Assembly: GCA_002843155.1 (NCBI GenBank)
Contig: PGZD01000016.1
Coordinates: forward strand, 1 to 43,521
Length of the DNA stretch: 43,521 nucleotides
Source: Gammaproteobacteria bacterium HGW-Gammaproteobacteria-3
GTDB taxonomy: Bacteria > Pseudomonadota > Gammaproteobacteria > Methylococcales > Methylomonadaceae
Direction: 5' to 3'
The notes under the pieces are model-generated. The model did not search any database, was not told where the DNA came from, and worked only from the letters and a program-made list of their open reading frames with translations. The translations under genes and the position numbers were made by a program. Below, piece after piece: positions 8,230 through 18,844 of this stretch (positions are counted from its first letter, which is position 1; each line of letters opens with the position of its first letter).

Positions 8230-9314
8230 GCGATGGTTCGGCTCAGGCCGATGCGGTTTACATGGCGCGTGCGCTGAAACTGGCGCAACGAGGGCTTTAT
8301 ACGACCGACCCGAATCCGCGTGTCGGCTGCGTTCTGGTCAGGCAGGGCCAGGTCATTGCCGAAGGCTGGCATGTCAAAGCCGGTTGCGGTCATGCCGAAG
8401 TCGAAGCGTTAAAACAAACACCGGATGCGCGGGGCGCCACGGCTTACGTCACGCTGGAGCCATGCAGCCATCAAGGGCGCACGCCGCCTTGCTCTGACGC
8501 CTTGATTGCGGCGGGTGTGGCAAAAGTGGTGGTGGCCATGCAAGACCCTAATCCGCAGGTGGCAGGACTGGGTCTTGCCAAGCTGAAAGCGGCGGGTATC
8601 GATGTGCACTGCGGAGTTCTGGAAGAGGAGGCGCGGCGGCTCAATCCCGGTTTTATCAAAAGAATGCTGACGGGGCGGCCTTTTGTGCGCAGCAAGCTGG
8701 CGATGAGCTTGGATGGACGTACCGCCATGGCTTCCGGTGAAAGCCAGTGGATCAGCTCGGAGCAGGCCAGAGCCGATGTGCATCGGTTCAGGGCGCGGAG
8801 CGCCGCGATTATGACCGGCATCGATACGGTTTTGGCCGATGATCCGGCGTTGACGGCACGCATCGAACAAGCGGTCTTGCAGCCGGTCAGGGTGGTGCTG
8901 GACTCGCATTTGAGAATGCCGTTGACGGCGCGTATGCTGACATTGCCGGGGCGCAATGTCATTGTGACCTGCTCCCCCGAGTCGCCCAAAACAGCGTCCC
9001 TGCAAGCTTTGGGCGCAGAAGTGTACTGTCTGGAGGCGGAAAATGGCCGCCTCGCCTTGTCGTCAGTCATGGCTTTACTGGGTCGCCTCTGCATCAACGA
9101 AGTGCTGATCGAGGCGGGCCCAACTTTAAACGGCGCGCTGCTGGCCGGGACTCTGGTCGATGAATGGCTGATTTATATGGCGACCTGTGTACTCGGTGAT
9201 CGGGCTCGCGGCTTGTTCGCTGTACCGGACTTGGTGCGGATGGCGGATAAAAAGCAGCTAAAATTGCGCGATGTCAGGCAAGTTGGCCCGGATTTGCGCC
9301 TGATTCTGAATTGA
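8226..9314 (+). CDS. ribD: bifunctional riboflavin deaminase/reductase RibD
   Basis: RibD performs the second and third steps of riboflavin synthesis: deamination of the GTP-derived pyrimidine, then NADPH-dependent reduction of its ribosyl side chain. The N-terminal deaminase has the zinc motif HAEVEAL and [11 protein letters not shown]. The C-terminal reductase starts near residue 150 ([17 protein letters not shown]). It has 362 residues, as usual. ATG 8226 overlaps the nrdR stop by 4 bp. No FMN riboswitch is visible upstream of this or any rib gene here. Confidence 0.97.
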   Translation: MSDGSAQADAVYMARALKLAQRGLYTTDPNPRVGCVLVRQGQVIAEGWHVKAGCGHAEVEALKQTPDARGATAYVTLEPCSHQGRTPPCSDALIAAGVAKVVVAMQDPNPQVAGLGLAKLKAAGIDVHCGVLEEEARRLNPGFIKRMLTGRPFVRSKLAMSLDGRTAMASGESQWISSEQARADVHRFRARSAAIMTGIDTVLADDPALTARIEQAVLQPVRVVLDSHLRMPLTARMLTLPGRNVIVTCSPESPKTASLQALGAEVYCLEAENGRLALSSVMALLGRLCINEVLIEAGPTLNGALLAGTLVDEWLIYMATCVLGDRARGLFAVPDLVRMADKKQLKLRDVRQVGPDLRLILN

Positions 9315-9365
9315 AGCGTAATCACGGTCGGCTAAACGCTTGTCTTTTTAGGAAATTAATTTTTT

Positions 9366-10016
9366 ATGTTCACAGGTATTATTCTGGCGCTTGGTGAGAT
9401 TGCGGCGATACAGATGAAATCCGGCGACTGTCGGCTTAAAATAGCCACCGGCAATTTGCCGATGGCCGATGCCCAAGTGGGCGACAGCGTTGCCGTGAAC
9501 GGCGTGTGCCTGACGGCGGTGGAATTGGGCGCCGATTATTTTTATGCCGATGTTTCCAATGAAACGCTGGCGCGTACGACCTTGACTACCCGGAAAATCG
9601 GCGCAAAAGTCAATCTGGAGCTGGCTCTGACGCCAACGACGCGGCTGGGTGGTCATATTGTCAGCGGTCATGTCGATGGTATCGGTAGAGTTGTCGATAA
9701 AGCAGCCGATGGCCGCTCTGTCCGGTTTCGCTTTAAAGCGCCCGATAATCTTGCCAGATACATCGCTGAAAAAGGTTCTATCTGCATTGACGGGATCAGT
9801 TTGACGGTCAATGAAGTCGATGGCGCCTTATTCGGCGTCAATATCGTTCCGCATACCTTGCAGAAAACCACGCTGGGCAATACCCAGGCAGGTGATAAAG
9901 TGAACCTGGAAGTGGATTTACTGGCCCGCTATCTGGAACGTCTGCTGCAAGGCGAGGCAGCGGCCCAATGCCGGGGCGGCGTAACGGAACAATTATTGAG
10001 AAACAGCGGTTTTTAA
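9366..10016 (+). CDS. ribE: riboflavin synthase alpha subunit
   Basis: This enzyme dismutates two lumazines to riboflavin. It starts MFTGII, the conserved N-terminus, and shows two lumazine-binding repeats. The first has GDSVAVNGVCLT; the second has GSICIDGISLTVN and VNIVPHTLQKTTLG. The 216 residues match the usual length (E. coli RibC 213). It lies between ribD (51-bp gap) and ribB. The symbol ribC is used for the same gene in E. coli. Confidence 0.97.
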   Translation: MFTGIILALGEIAAIQMKSGDCRLKIATGNLPMADAQVGDSVAVNGVCLTAVELGADYFYADVSNETLARTTLTTRKIGAKVNLELALTPTTRLGGHIVSGHVDGIGRVVDKAADGRSVRFRFKAPDNLARYIAEKGSICIDGISLTVNEVDGALFGVNIVPHTLQKTTLGNTQAGDKVNLEVDLLARYLERLLQGEAAAQCRGGVTEQLLRNSGF

Positions 10017-10021
10017 AACTA

Positions 10022-11137
10022 ATGAACAGCATTGAAGAAATCATTGACGATTTGCGTCAAGGCAAAATGGTTATCATCATGGATGATGAGGACCGCGAAA
10101 ATGAAGGCGATTTGGTCATGGCCGCGACTTTCGTCCGGCCCGAAGATATTAATTTCATGGCCCGTTACGGTCGTGGCTTGATTTGCCTGACCTTGACCCG
10201 TGAGCGTTGCCAGCAGTTGCGGCTATCGCTGATGGTCAATGAAAATAAAACACCGCATTCAACCAATTTTACCGTGTCCATCGAGGCTGCGACCGGAGTG
10301 ACCACGGGCATTTCCGCTGCGGACAGGGCGCGCACCGTCCAATGCGCGGTTGCCGTCGATGCCAAAGCGGAAGATTTGGTGCAGCCGGGACATATTTTTC
10401 CGCTCATGGCGCAATCGGGCGGTGTGTTGAACCGCGCCGGGCATACCGAAGCCGGCTGCGATCTGGCGCGTTTGGCAGGCGTTGAGCCCGCTTCGGTCAT
10501 CGTCGAAATTTTAAATGACGACGGCAGCATGGCGCGGTGCGCCGATCTTGAACGTTTTGCCGGGCAGCATGGTTTAAAAATCGGCACCATCGCCGACCTG
10601 ATTCATTACCGCATTCAACATGAAAATACGCTGGAGCGTATCAGCGAGTGCAACTTCCCCACCGAATTCGGCGATTTCAGGCTGTATGCCTATCAGGATT
10701 GTAATGACAACAAGCTGCATCTGGCTTTGGTGATGGGGCAGGTGTCAGGCGAAGAACCGGTTCTGGTGCGCGTACATGCGCGTAATTTGCTGGACGATCT
10801 GTTTGCTTCCACGCGTAACGAACACAGTGTTTCCCTGCGGGAAGCAATGCGTATCATCGCCGAAGCGGGACGAGGCGTTATCGTGGTGATCAGGCAGAAC
10901 GATGATAATAAAGCCCTGGTTGAACATATTCATCGCTATCAAATGCAGGATCAGGTCGTGCCGACCTCGACCGAGTTCGAGGCGGCGGGCGATTGGCGTA
11001 TGACCGGCACCGGATCGCGCATTCTGGCGGACTTGGGCGTGCGTCGGCTGAAAGTCATCGGTACGCAGAAAAAATATATCGGTCTGTCCGGATTCGATCT
11101 GGAAGTCGTCGAGTATGTAAGCAAAGAGACGGGTTGA
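10022..11137 (+). CDS. ribB: 3,4-dihydroxy-2-butanone-4-phosphate synthase with a degenerate RibA-like C-terminal domain (RibBX type)
   Basis: The N-terminal ~200 residues form a complete RibB: DDEDRENEGDL, HSTNFTVSIEA and RAGHTEAGCDLARLAG. It makes the four-carbon unit for lumazine from ribulose-5-phosphate. The C-terminal ~165 residues have the fold pattern of GTP cyclohydrolase II, but the zinc-binding cysteines of real RibA (C-x2-G-x10-C-x-C) are missing; the matching stretch reads VHARNLLDDLFASTRNEHS. This matches the RibBX variant described in Proteobacteria. A true ribA should be elsewhere. ATG 10022 (MNSIEEI) is chosen; an upstream ATG at 9968 in the same frame would overlap ribE by 49 bp. 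Confidence 0.9.
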   Translation: MNSIEEIIDDLRQGKMVIIMDDEDRENEGDLVMAATFVRPEDINFMARYGRGLICLTLTRERCQQLRLSLMVNENKTPHSTNFTVSIEAATGVTTGISAADRARTVQCAVAVDAKAEDLVQPGHIFPLMAQSGGVLNRAGHTEAGCDLARLAGVEPASVIVEILNDDGSMARCADLERFAGQHGLKIGTIADLIHYRIQHENTLERISECNFPTEFGDFRLYAYQDCNDNKLHLALVMGQVSGEEPVLVRVHARNLLDDLFASTRNEHSVSLREAMRIIAEAGRGVIVVIRQNDDNKALVEHIHRYQMQDQVVPTSTEFEAAGDWRMTGTGSRILADLGVRRLKVIGTQKKYIGLSGFDLEVVEYVSKETG

Positions 11138-11170
11138 AACCTGTCAAAATTATCGGAGTCAGAGAGTAAA

Positions 11171-11647
11171 ATGTCGGCAATAAAAATTTATGAAGGTCAT
11201 TTGTCCGTTCACGGAAGCAAGTTTTGTCTGGTGGCATCCCGCTTCAACAGCTTTATCGTCGAGCAGCTCGAAGCGGGCGCGATCGATGCTTTGGTGCGCC
11301 ATGGCGCTGAGCGTGACAATATTGCTCTGGTCAAGGCGCCGGGCGCGTTTGAGTTGCCGATGGTGGTGCAGCGCGTGGCCGCGAGCAAAAAATACGATGC
11401 GATAATTGCCTTGGGTGCTGTGATACGGGGTGGTACGCCGCATTTTGAATATGTGGCCGGAGAATGTGTGAAAGGCTTGGCCAGCGTTGCCTTGCAATAT
11501 AATGTGCCGGTCAGTTTCGGCGTGTTGACGGTCGATAGCATCGAGCAAGCGATTGAACGGGCAGGCACCAAAGCCGGTAATAAAGGCGCCGAAGCGGCGC
11601 TGTCGGCGCTGGAGATGGTGAGTTTGTTCAATAATCTGGATGCCTGA
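11171..11647 (+). CDS. ribH: 6,7-dimethyl-8-ribityllumazine synthase
   Basis: Lumazine synthase condenses the RibB and RibD-pathway products and forms capsid-like assemblies in the cytoplasm. The 158-residue protein has the family blocks [21 protein letters not shown] and [19 protein letters not shown] with the active-site His, then [15 protein letters not shown]. It lies 33 bp after ribB, and its stop overlaps the nusB start. The ribH–nusB order is common in proteobacteria. Confidence 0.97.
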   Translation: MSAIKIYEGHLSVHGSKFCLVASRFNSFIVEQLEAGAIDALVRHGAERDNIALVKAPGAFELPMVVQRVAASKKYDAIIALGAVIRGGTPHFEYVAGECVKGLASVALQYNVPVSFGVLTVDSIEQAIERAGTKAGNKGAEAALSALEMVSLFNNLDA

Positions 11648-12090
11648 TGAGTCTGGCTAAAACCAATGCCAGAAAAGCTGCGGTGCAGGCATTGTATCAA
11701 TGGCAGATGACAGGACAGGATCTCAACGCCATCGAACGCCAGTTTTTGGAAGAGGAGCGGCTGAAAGAAGCGCAAAAAAGTTATTTTGCCGCGCTGTTTC
11801 ATGGCGTCCCCCAATATCTTGACGCGATAGACGCGGCCTTGACGGAGTTTGTCGATCGGCCCGTTGAAAAAATCGACCCTGTCGAGCGGGCCATTTTGCG
11901 TATCGGCGTTTATGAATTGATACATCGCCTCGATATGCCTTACCGTGTCGTACTCAATGAGAGCATTAATTTAGCCAAATGTTTTGGCGCAGAAGGCAGT
12001 CACCGTTATGTCAATGGCATTCTGGACAAAGTGGCGCTGCGACAGCGGGCGCAGGAAATTGAAGCTAAAAAACGCAGTGCAAAGCCCTAA
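11647..12090 (+). CDS. nusB: transcription antitermination protein NusB
   Basis: NusB binds boxA RNA with S10 and supports rRNA antitermination. It has 147 residues, all-helical, with the typical KTNARKAAVQALYQWQMTG start and VERAILRIGVYELI core, and a basic C-terminal tail (KKRSAKP). ATG 11647 shares one base with the ribH stop. thiL begins immediately after its stop. Confidence 0.97.
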   Translation: MSLAKTNARKAAVQALYQWQMTGQDLNAIERQFLEEERLKEAQKSYFAALFHGVPQYLDAIDAALTEFVDRPVEKIDPVERAILRIGVYELIHRLDMPYRVVLNESINLAKCFGAEGSHRYVNGILDKVALRQRAQEIEAKKRSAKP

Positions 12091-13032
12091 GTGTCGTTGG
12101 CCGAATTTGACTTGATCCAGCGGTTTTTTGCCGTAAACCCTGCAAAAAACGCCACTACGCGTCTGGCTATAGGCGATGATTGCGCCTTGCTGTCGGTGCC
12201 GGGTGGACAGCAATTGGCGTTTACCACCGATACTATGGTGGCCGGTGTCCATTTTTTGCCGGATGTCGCCCCTTATGATTTGGGCTACAAGCTTTTGGCA
12301 GTCAATTTGAGCGATCTTGCCGCCATGGGCGCCGCGCCCATTGCCGTGACGCTGGCGTTAACGATGCCGACAGCGGATGAGGCGTGGCTCGCGGCATTTG
12401 CCCAAGGTTTTTGGGCATTGGCTGAACGGTACCGGGTTGACCTGATTGGCGGCGATACCACTTCGGGACCGCTGACACTGACGCTGGGTGCTTTCGGCCT
12501 GACACCCGAAGACGGAGCTTTATTGAGATCGGGCGCTCGATCCGGCGATTGGATCGGCATGACCGGCAGGCTCGGCGATGCCGGCTTGGGGCTTAAAATC
12601 GAGCAAGGCTATTGTTGTCAAAGCCCGGAACAGGCTTTACTTCGCTTTAACCGCCCCGAACCGCGCGTGGATGCGGGTTTGATGTTGCGCGCCAAAGCCA
12701 GTAGCTGCATCGATATTTCCGATGGTCTGGCGCAGGATCTGGGGCATGTTTTACAACTAAGCGGTGTCGGTGCATGTCTTGATTGGGACAGGCTGCCGCT
12801 GTCGGATGCGGTCAAGGCGTATATCGATGCCACGGGCGACTGGACCTTCCCGCTGCGGGCAGGTGATGATTATGAACTGTGTTTTACCGTGCCGCCCGAA
12901 GTGGCCTGTTTGTTGCCAGGCGATTTTACTTTTATCGGTGTGATCGAAAATACACCGGGACTCAGAATCAGCCGGGGTAAAACCATAGAATCATTGACGG
13001 TACAAGGCTTTGAGCATTTTTCAGAAAAATAA
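12091..13032 (+). CDS. thiL: thiamine-monophosphate kinase ThiL
   Basis: ThiL phosphorylates thiamine phosphate to the active cofactor thiamine pyrophosphate. Its 313 residues show GDDCALL, TTDTMVAGVHF, NLSDLAAMGAAP and SCIDISDGLAQDL, the metal- and ATP-binding blocks of the family. The start is GTG 12091, directly after the nusB stop codon. It overlaps pgpA by 23 bp. No TPP riboswitch is visible. Confidence 0.97.
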   Translation: MSLAEFDLIQRFFAVNPAKNATTRLAIGDDCALLSVPGGQQLAFTTDTMVAGVHFLPDVAPYDLGYKLLAVNLSDLAAMGAAPIAVTLALTMPTADEAWLAAFAQGFWALAERYRVDLIGGDTTSGPLTLTLGAFGLTPEDGALLRSGARSGDWIGMTGRLGDAGLGLKIEQGYCCQSPEQALLRFNRPEPRVDAGLMLRAKASSCIDISDGLAQDLGHVLQLSGVGACLDWDRLPLSDAVKAYIDATGDWTFPLRAGDDYELCFTVPPEVACLLPGDFTFIGVIENTPGLRISRGKTIESLTVQGFEHFSEK

Positions 13033-13522
13033 TATAGGCCGCAAACGATTGACAGCGCGGCAGATTCTTACCGATCCGCTGTTGTTTCTGGCGTTTGGTT
13101 TTGGTTCGGGCTTATCGAAAAAAGCCCCGGGAACACTGGGGACGCTTGCCGCCGTTCCGCTTTACGGCTTGTTCAGTCAATTGGGTTTTGTCTATTACAG
13201 CGGCCTGCTGATGCTGGTGATTATCTCAGGTTTCCGGATTTGCGGTGCCGCCGCCGATAAACTGGGCGAGCATGATTACGGCGGCATTGTCTGGGACGAA
13301 GTAGCGGGGTTGTTAGTGACCCTGTGGTGGGCGCCGGTCACTTGGCAGTCGCTGGTGCTGGGTTTTGTTCTGTTCAGGTTATTCGACATCATCAAACCCT
13401 GGCCGATTCGCTGGGTGGACAGGCAAGTGAGTGGCGGCTTCGGCATCATGCTGGATGATATTCTGGCCGGGTTGCTGGCGGCCCTGGTGCTGGCGATGAT
13501 AACCGGTAGCGGCTGGCTGTGA
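13010..13522 (+). CDS. pgpA: phosphatidylglycerophosphatase A
   Basis: PgpA is an inner-membrane phosphatase that makes phosphatidylglycerol. Its 170 residues include SGLSKKAPGTLGTLAAVP, the WDEVAG metal motif, FRLFDIIKPWPIRWVD and GFGIMLDDILAG, plus four predicted membrane segments. The start is TTG 13010 inside thiL; the next in-frame starts would cut the conserved N-terminal region. It ends the nrdR–pgpA run. The following 100 bases contain CCAAGGGGCTTGG and a longer imperfect GC-rich inverted repeat, without a T-run. Confidence 0.95.
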   Translation: MSIFQKNNIGRKRLTARQILTDPLLFLAFGFGSGLSKKAPGTLGTLAAVPLYGLFSQLGFVYYSGLLMLVIISGFRICGAAADKLGEHDYGGIVWDEVAGLLVTLWWAPVTWQSLVLGFVLFRLFDIIKPWPIRWVDRQVSGGFGIMLDDILAGLLAALVLAMITGSGWL

Positions 13523-13620
13523 GGCCGTTCCAAGGGGCTTGGCGGCAGCATCTGTGCTATCGACATCATCGCCTGACGCTGCCAGCCCCGCTTACCGCAT
13601 TCCGCTGTTAAATAAATAAC

Positions 13621-13649
13621 TTGCCAGCATCATAAAAAGTATTTATAAT
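13621..13649 (+). promoter_or_regulatory. sigma-70 promoter of the initiator tRNA
   Basis: The -35 box TTGCCA (13621-13626) and a perfect -10 TATAAT (13644-13649) are exactly 17 bp apart. Transcription should start near 13656, just before the tRNA at 13663. As in E. coli, this promoter may also feed the rimP–nusA–infB genes when the terminators after the tRNA are read through. Confidence 0.88.
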
Positions 13650-13662
13650 TCTTGGAATCAAT

Positions 13663-13739
<77 letters not shown>

Positions 13740-13745
13740 GATTTT

Positions 13746-13777
13746 TAAAAGGGTCCTTAGGGGCCTTTTTGCTTTTT
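13746..13777 (+). terminator. probable terminator after the initiator tRNA
   Basis: AAAAGGGTCC-TTAG-GGGGCCTTTT pairs with one internal mismatch and is followed by T-rich sequence (TTTTTGCTTTTT). The stem is imperfect, so partial read-through into rimP is plausible. Confidence 0.55.
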
Positions 13778-13815
13778 AGGGCTTTTTGGATTGCCCGGGT
13801 TAATATTTTTTAAGG

Positions 13816-13839
13816 AAGGGAGCCGCTGGCTCTTTTTTT
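13816..13839 (+). terminator. GAGCC/GGCTC hairpin with seven T before rimP
   Basis: GAGCC (13820-13824) and GGCTC (13828-13832) form a 5-bp stem, extended by G·U and A-U pairs, with a GCT loop. Seven T follow directly. It sits 26 bp before the rimP ATG, so it may act as an attenuator between the tRNA and the nusA operon. Confidence 0.6.
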
Positions 13840-13865
13840 ATGTGTGTAATTTTAAGTGAGGCTGC

Positions 13866-14351
13866 ATGAGGCAAGCGCCTGAACATTTGCTTGAATTGAT
13901 TGAACCCATTGTCGAGGGTTTGGGCTATGAATGTGTGGGGATTGAATACAATCCACACCCTCGGCACGGCCTGTTAAGAATTTATATCGATAACGAGCAG
14001 GGCATATTAGTGGATGACTGCTCTAAAGTAAGTCATCAAGTCAGTGGTTGTCTCGATGTTGAAGACCCGATTCAAGGTAATTATCAACTGGAAGTATCAT
14101 CGCCGGGTGATGACCGGCCATTGTTCAAAATAGCACAATTCAAGCGTTTCATCGGTCAGTGGGTCAATCTCAGTCTGTTCAAACCGATAGAAAAACGCAG
14201 AAAATTGACCGGTCGGATTATCAAGGTGGAAGAAGACCGGGTTTTTATTCAAGAGGGAGAACAGGTTCTGGACATCCCGTTTCAAGCGATGAGCAAGGCG
14301 CGGCTGGTGCCTGACTATTTATTAAAAAAAGGAGTGGGTAGTGGCAAATAA
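13866..14351 (+). CDS. rimP: ribosome maturation factor RimP
   Basis: RimP helps assemble the 30S subunit. The 161-residue protein has the usual N-terminal domain ([25 protein letters not shown]) with [23 protein letters not shown], followed by the SH3-like C-terminal domain. The Gly of the common SSPGLDRPL motif context is kept, although the next residue is Asp instead of Leu. ATG 13866. It overlaps the nusA start by 11 bp. Confidence 0.96.
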   Translation: MRQAPEHLLELIEPIVEGLGYECVGIEYNPHPRHGLLRIYIDNEQGILVDDCSKVSHQVSGCLDVEDPIQGNYQLEVSSPGDDRPLFKIAQFKRFIGQWVNLSLFKPIEKRRKLTGRIIKVEEDRVFIQEGEQVLDIPFQAMSKARLVPDYLLKKGVGSGK

Positions 14352-15855
14352 AGAAATCCTGTTGGTTGTGGATGTTTTTTCCAACGAAAAAGATATCGAG
14401 AAAGAAATAATTTTTCAGGCTGTGGAATCAGCGCTCGAAGCCGCTACCTGCAAGCGCCATGAGGATGAAATCAAGGCGCGTGTGGCAATTGACAGAAAAA
14501 CCGGCGATTACACGACCTTTAGGCGCTGGGAAGTCGTGGCGGCAAACGATGAATTTGACGGCGGACTGGAATTTCCGCAAATGCAGGTGTTACTGGAAGA
14601 GGCGCGCAAGGAAAATCCCGAAATCGAACTGGGCGAATATCTCGAAAAACCCATCGAATCGGTTGAATTTGGCCGCATCGCCGCTCAAACCGCCAAACAG
14701 GTCATTATTCACAAAGTCAGGGAAGCCGAGCGTCGCAAAATTGTCGAAGCGTATGAAGACAGAGTGGGTGAATTGATTACCGGCATCGTCAAGCGTATCG
14801 AAAAAGGCAGTATATATTTGGATCTGGGTGGTCATGTCGAGGCTTATATTGCCAGAGAAGATATGATTCCACGGGAGGCTGTGCGCATTGGTGACCGCGT
14901 CAGAGGTTATCTGAAAGCGGTGCGTTCGGAGCCGCGTGGGCCGCAATTGTTTGTCAGTCGCGCGGCTCCTGATTTATTGGTGGCCTTGTTTCGACTCGAA
15001 GTGCCTGAAGTGGGTGAAGGCCTGATTGAAATCAAAGGCGCCGCGCGTGATCCGGGATCGCGGGCTAAAATCGCCGTGCAGGCGCATGACCCGCGCCTGG
15101 ATCCAGTGGGGGCTTGTGTCGGCATGAGAGGTTCGCGGGTGCAGGCGGTGTCCAATGAATTGGGTGGTGAGCGTATCGATATTATTCTATGGCATGAAAG
15201 CGAGGCGCAATTTGTCATCAATGCCATGTCGCCCGCCGAAATCGAATCCATTGTTATCGACGAAGACAAGCACAGCATGGATTTGGCGGTCAATTCCGAT
15301 AATCTGTCCCAGGCGATAGGCCGGGGCGGACAGAATGTTCGTTTGGCAACTGAATTGACCGGCTGGGAGCTGAATGTCATCGATGCGTCGAAAGCGCAGG
15401 AATCGAGCGGCGCCCAGGCGGATATAACTAAACAACTGTTTATCGATGAATTGGGCGTTGACGAAGATATTGCCGCGATTCTGGTCGAGGTCGGTTTTGA
15501 CACGATTGAAGAAATCGCCTATGTACCGGTCAACGAAATGCTGGAAATCGAGGAATTCGATCAGGAGTTAGTGGAAGAATTGAAGAGTCGGGCCAAGGAC
15601 GCCTTGCTCATAAGTGCGATTGCGTCGGAAGAGAAAATAGAAACTGCTCAGCCGGCTTTGGATCTTCTCGAAATGGAAGGTATGGATAGTGCATTGGCCT
15701 ATGAAATGGCGAGTCAAGGTATCGTCACGATGGAAGATTTGGCAGAGCAGGCGATAGATGATTTGCTGGAATTTACCGGCATGGACTCGGCACGGGCGGC
15801 AAAATTAATCATGAAAGCGCGTGAACCATGGTTTGCTGAGGATCAAAGCGAATAG
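14341..15855 (+). CDS. nusA: transcription termination/antitermination factor NusA
   Basis: NusA binds RNA polymerase and modulates pausing, termination and antitermination. The 504 residues contain the N-terminal polymerase-binding domain, an S1 domain (about 135-200, [21 protein letters not shown]), KH1 and KH2 ([41 protein letters not shown]) and two C-terminal acidic repeats (about 365-420 and 440-495), the arrangement of E. coli NusA (495). The start is GTG 14341, preceded by AAAGGAG. Confidence 0.98.
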   Translation: MANKEILLVVDVFSNEKDIEKEIIFQAVESALEAATCKRHEDEIKARVAIDRKTGDYTTFRRWEVVAANDEFDGGLEFPQMQVLLEEARKENPEIELGEYLEKPIESVEFGRIAAQTAKQVIIHKVREAERRKIVEAYEDRVGELITGIVKRIEKGSIYLDLGGHVEAYIAREDMIPREAVRIGDRVRGYLKAVRSEPRGPQLFVSRAAPDLLVALFRLEVPEVGEGLIEIKGAARDPGSRAKIAVQAHDPRLDPVGACVGMRGSRVQAVSNELGGERIDIILWHESEAQFVINAMSPAEIESIVIDEDKHSMDLAVNSDNLSQAIGRGGQNVRLATELTGWELNVIDASKAQESSGAQADITKQLFIDELGVDEDIAAILVEVGFDTIEEIAYVPVNEMLEIEEFDQELVEELKSRAKDALLISAIASEEKIETAQPALDLLEMEGMDSALAYEMASQGIVTMEDLAEQAIDDLLEFTGMDSARAAKLIMKAREPWFAEDQSE

Positions 15856-15871
15856 ACACAAGGGGTAAAAA

Positions 15872-18481
15872 ATGAGCGATAAAACAGTACGGCAGTTGGC
15901 GGAGGTGGTTGGTATACCTCTGGAGCGATTATTAGAGCAGCTGAAGGAAGCAGGACTGTCTGCGAGCGCCCCTGATGATGTTATTCAAGAAGATGAAAAA
16001 ATCAAATTGCTGACGCATTTGCGTAAACGTCACGGCAAAGCTTCAGACAGTGATGCCGCGCCGAGGCGTGTTACCTTGAAACGCCGAAAAGTCAGCGAAT
16101 TGAAACAAAGCGGTGCGCCCGGTACTTCGGCTAAAACCATCAGCATTGAAGTGCGCAAGAAAAAAACCTATATCAAGCGCAGTGAAACCGCTGCAACGGA
16201 TGAATCAAAAGAGCTCGATATGCTGTCCGGGTCGGCCATAGAGCAGCCGCCAATGACCGTGACTCAAGAAGAGGTTGCAAAATTCCAGGTACAGGCCGTT
16301 AACAAAGCAGCGGATGTATCTGTCCGGAAAGAAGCGGAAACTCAAACGTCGGCGCCCGAGAGTGAAGAAAAAGTCGAACTATCTGAAGTAGTGGCAGTAA
16401 CTCAAGAACCAAAAGCCGCTGAAGAAATTCTTGCTTTAAAAGAAAAAACCGCAGACGCAGATTTAAAATTCTCCGGGACTGAAAAAAGAAAGGAACTGGA
16501 AAAAGCACGGCGTCTGGAGGAGGCGGTGGAACGCAATGCCGAAAAAGTACGGCAATTGGCGGCTGCGCGGCTGGAAAGCCAGAAGAAGAAAAAACAAGCT
16601 CCCGCGCCCGGTCAGGCCGATGCCAGAAAAGGCAGGAAAAAAGGCAGGCAAAAAGACCGCGCCAATACACCATCTGTCGCAGGAGCAGCCACCCTGCATC
16701 AATTCGAAAAACCGGTAGCGCCGGTGGTTAAAGAAATCGCCGTGCCCGAGCATATCATTGTTTCAGATCTGGCTCAGAAAATGAGCGTCAAAGCCGCTGA
16801 AATCATCAAACAATTGATGAAAGTGGGCGTCATGGCGACTATCAATCAAAGTATCGATCAAGACACGGCCGTGTTAATTGTCGAAGAAATGGGGCATAAA
16901 GCCGTGTTGCAAAGCGATGATGCCCTGGAAGCGGAAATGCTGGCGGAATTGAAACAGGATGTCCGCAACGAAACACCCAGAGCGCCTATCGTTACTATCA
17001 TGGGTCATGTCGATCATGGCAAGACATCCTTGCTCGATTACATCCGTTCCACGCGCGTGGCGGCGGGTGAAGCGGGAGGGATTACCCAGCATATCGGGGC
17101 TTATCAGGTCATTACCGATCATGGTTCGGTTACCTTTCTGGATACTCCGGGGCACGCGGCTTTCACGGCCATGCGCGCCCGTGGCGCTGAAGTGACCGAC
17201 GTGGTTATCGTGGTGGTTGCAGCCGATGACGGCGTCATGCCGCAAACCCGGGAAGCGGTTGAACATGCGAGGGCGGCCAATGTGCCCATCATTGTTGCGA
17301 TCAACAAGATCGATAAACCGGAAGCGAATCCAGAAAAAGTGATGCAGGAACTGGTCAATATCAATGTCATACCTGAAGAATGGGGCGGCGAGGTTCAGTT
17401 CATCAAGGTGTCCGCCAAAACCGGGGAAGGCATCGATGATTTGATCGAGTCATTAATTCTGCAGACGGAAATTCTGGAGTTGAAAGCGTCGTCCGAAGGC
17501 CCTGCTTCGGGCATTGTCATCGAGTCGCGGCTCGATAGAGGGCGCGGGGCCGTTGCCACTGTGCTGGTGCAGCAAGGCTTGCTGGAAAAAGGCCAGTTTG
17601 TGTTGTGCGGTCAGGAATACGGTCGGGTCAGGGCCATGTTCAACGAAAAAGGCAAGCCTGTGAAAGACGCAGGGCCTTCCGCGCCGGTGGAAATTCTCGG
17701 TCTGTCGGGAACACCCAATGCCGGCGATGAGTTTTTGGTGGTTCAGAATGAACGCGCTGCCAGAGAATTGGCCGAGCATCGGGAAGACCGGAGCAAAACC
17801 AGCCGCATGATGGCGCAACAGGCGGCCAAGCTGGATCAGGTGTTCTCGAAAATGACGGCAGGTGAGACGGCTACGTTGAATCTGGTGATTAAAACCGATG
17901 TTCAAGGCAGTTTGGAGGCTCTGCGCGAATCATTGCTTCAGCTTTCATCCGATGAAGTCGAAGTCAAAGTAGTCTTTGGCGGCATCGGCGGTATCAACGA
18001 AGGTGATGCCAACCTGGCGTTGGCTTCCGGCGCCATTCTGATCGGTTTCAACGTGCGCGCCGATGTCGCTGCGCGTAAGCTGATTGAAGAAAAAGAAATC
18101 GATCTGCATTATTACAGCATCATTTATCAGGTCATCGATGAAGTCAAAAATTCGATCAATGGCATGCTGGCGCCTGAAATCAAGGAAAATATTGTCGGTT
18201 TGGCGGAAGTGAGAGATGTGTTCCGTTCACCGAAACTGGGCGCTATCGCCGGTTGCATGGTCATCGAAGGCTATGTCAAAAGAAATCTTCCTATCCGCGT
18301 ATTGCGCGATAATGTGGTGATTTATGAAGGTCAGTTGGAATCTTTGCGGCGCTTCAAAGACGATGTCAATGAAGTCAAAATGGGCATGGAATGCGGCATC
18401 GGCGTGAAAAATTACAATGATGTCAAAACCGGCGATCAAATCGAAGTGTTCGAGCGCGTTGAAATCAAGCGGGAGCTGTAG
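15872..18481 (+). CDS. infB: translation initiation factor IF-2
   Basis: IF-2 is the GTPase that delivers fMet-tRNA to the 30S subunit and promotes subunit joining. The 869 residues show an N-terminal IF2_N module (1-52), a long charged, Lys/Glu/Ala-rich linker (about 55-285), a second IF2_N module (about 295-345), and the G domain near 370 with [20 protein letters not shown] and NKID. Domains II-IV follow. Length is close to E. coli IF2-alpha (890). It is 16 bp after nusA with a good AAGGGG ribosome site. Confidence 0.98.
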   Translation: MSDKTVRQLAEVVGIPLERLLEQLKEAGLSASAPDDVIQEDEKIKLLTHLRKRHGKASDSDAAPRRVTLKRRKVSELKQSGAPGTSAKTISIEVRKKKTYIKRSETAATDESKELDMLSGSAIEQPPMTVTQEEVAKFQVQAVNKAADVSVRKEAETQTSAPESEEKVELSEVVAVTQEPKAAEEILALKEKTADADLKFSGTEKRKELEKARRLEEAVERNAEKVRQLAAARLESQKKKKQAPAPGQADARKGRKKGRQKDRANTPSVAGAATLHQFEKPVAPVVKEIAVPEHIIVSDLAQKMSVKAAEIIKQLMKVGVMATINQSIDQDTAVLIVEEMGHKAVLQSDDALEAEMLAELKQDVRNETPRAPIVTIMGHVDHGKTSLLDYIRSTRVAAGEAGGITQHIGAYQVITDHGSVTFLDTPGHAAFTAMRARGAEVTDVVIVVVAADDGVMPQTREAVEHARAANVPIIVAINKIDKPEANPEKVMQELVNINVIPEEWGGEVQFIKVSAKTGEGIDDLIESLILQTEILELKASSEGPASGIVIESRLDRGRGAVATVLVQQGLLEKGQFVLCGQEYGRVRAMFNEKGKPVKDAGPSAPVEILGLSGTPNAGDEFLVVQNERAARELAEHREDRSKTSRMMAQQAAKLDQVFSKMTAGETATLNLVIKTDVQGSLEALRESLLQLSSDEVEVKVVFGGIGGINEGDANLALASGAILIGFNVRADVAARKLIEEKEIDLHYYSIIYQVIDEVKNSINGMLAPEIKENIVGLAEVRDVFRSPKLGAIAGCMVIEGYVKRNLPIRVLRDNVVIYEGQLESLRRFKDDVNEVKMGMECGIGVKNYNDVKTGDQIEVFERVEIKREL

Positions 18482-18844
18482 ATGGCCAGAGAATTCGGGC
18501 GCAGTGCCCGGGTATCTTCACAAATCCAGAAAGAACTGGCGGTTTTGTTGCAGCGTGAGTTCGGCGCCAGGCTCGGGTTTATCACGGTTAACGAGGTCGA
18601 AATCAGCAAAGACCTCGCCTTTGCCAAAATTTATTTTACCGTGCTGAATACCGATGAAGCCGGTAAATTGGCCAGCGTCAAATATCTCAATGACGCCGCT
18701 CCGTATATTCGCAGTGAGTTGGGTAAAAGAATGCGCCTGCGCAATGTGCCGGGCGTGCGCTTTTATTATGATGATTCATTCGATGCCGGGATGCGCGTGG
18801 CGGCCTTGCTGAAGGATGTCAAAACTGACGATCATGAAGAGTGA
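18482..18844 (+). CDS. rbfA: 30S ribosome-binding factor RbfA
   Basis: RbfA binds immature 30S subunits near helix 1 of 16S rRNA. The 120 residues form the KH-like RbfA fold: RSARVSSQIQKELAVLLQREF, then ITVNEVEISKDLAFAKIYFTVL and LRNVPGVRFYYDDSFDAG. ATG 18482 begins directly after the infB stop, and its own stop overlaps the truB ATG. Confidence 0.97.
   Translation: MAREFGRSARVSSQIQKELAVLLQREFGARLGFITVNEVEISKDLAFAKIYFTVLNTDEAGKLASVKYLNDAAPYIRSELGKRMRLRNVPGVRFYYDDSFDAGMRVAALLKDVKTDDHEE

Noticed and set aside
9315-9365. FMN riboswitch before the rib genes
   Set aside because: The gaps are too short and lack the conserved riboswitch core; none was found upstream of ribD, ribE, ribB or ribH.
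9968-10021. Upstream ATG start for ribB
   Set aside because: It overlaps ribE by 49 bp and adds a non-conserved N-terminus; ATG 10022 gives the normal start.
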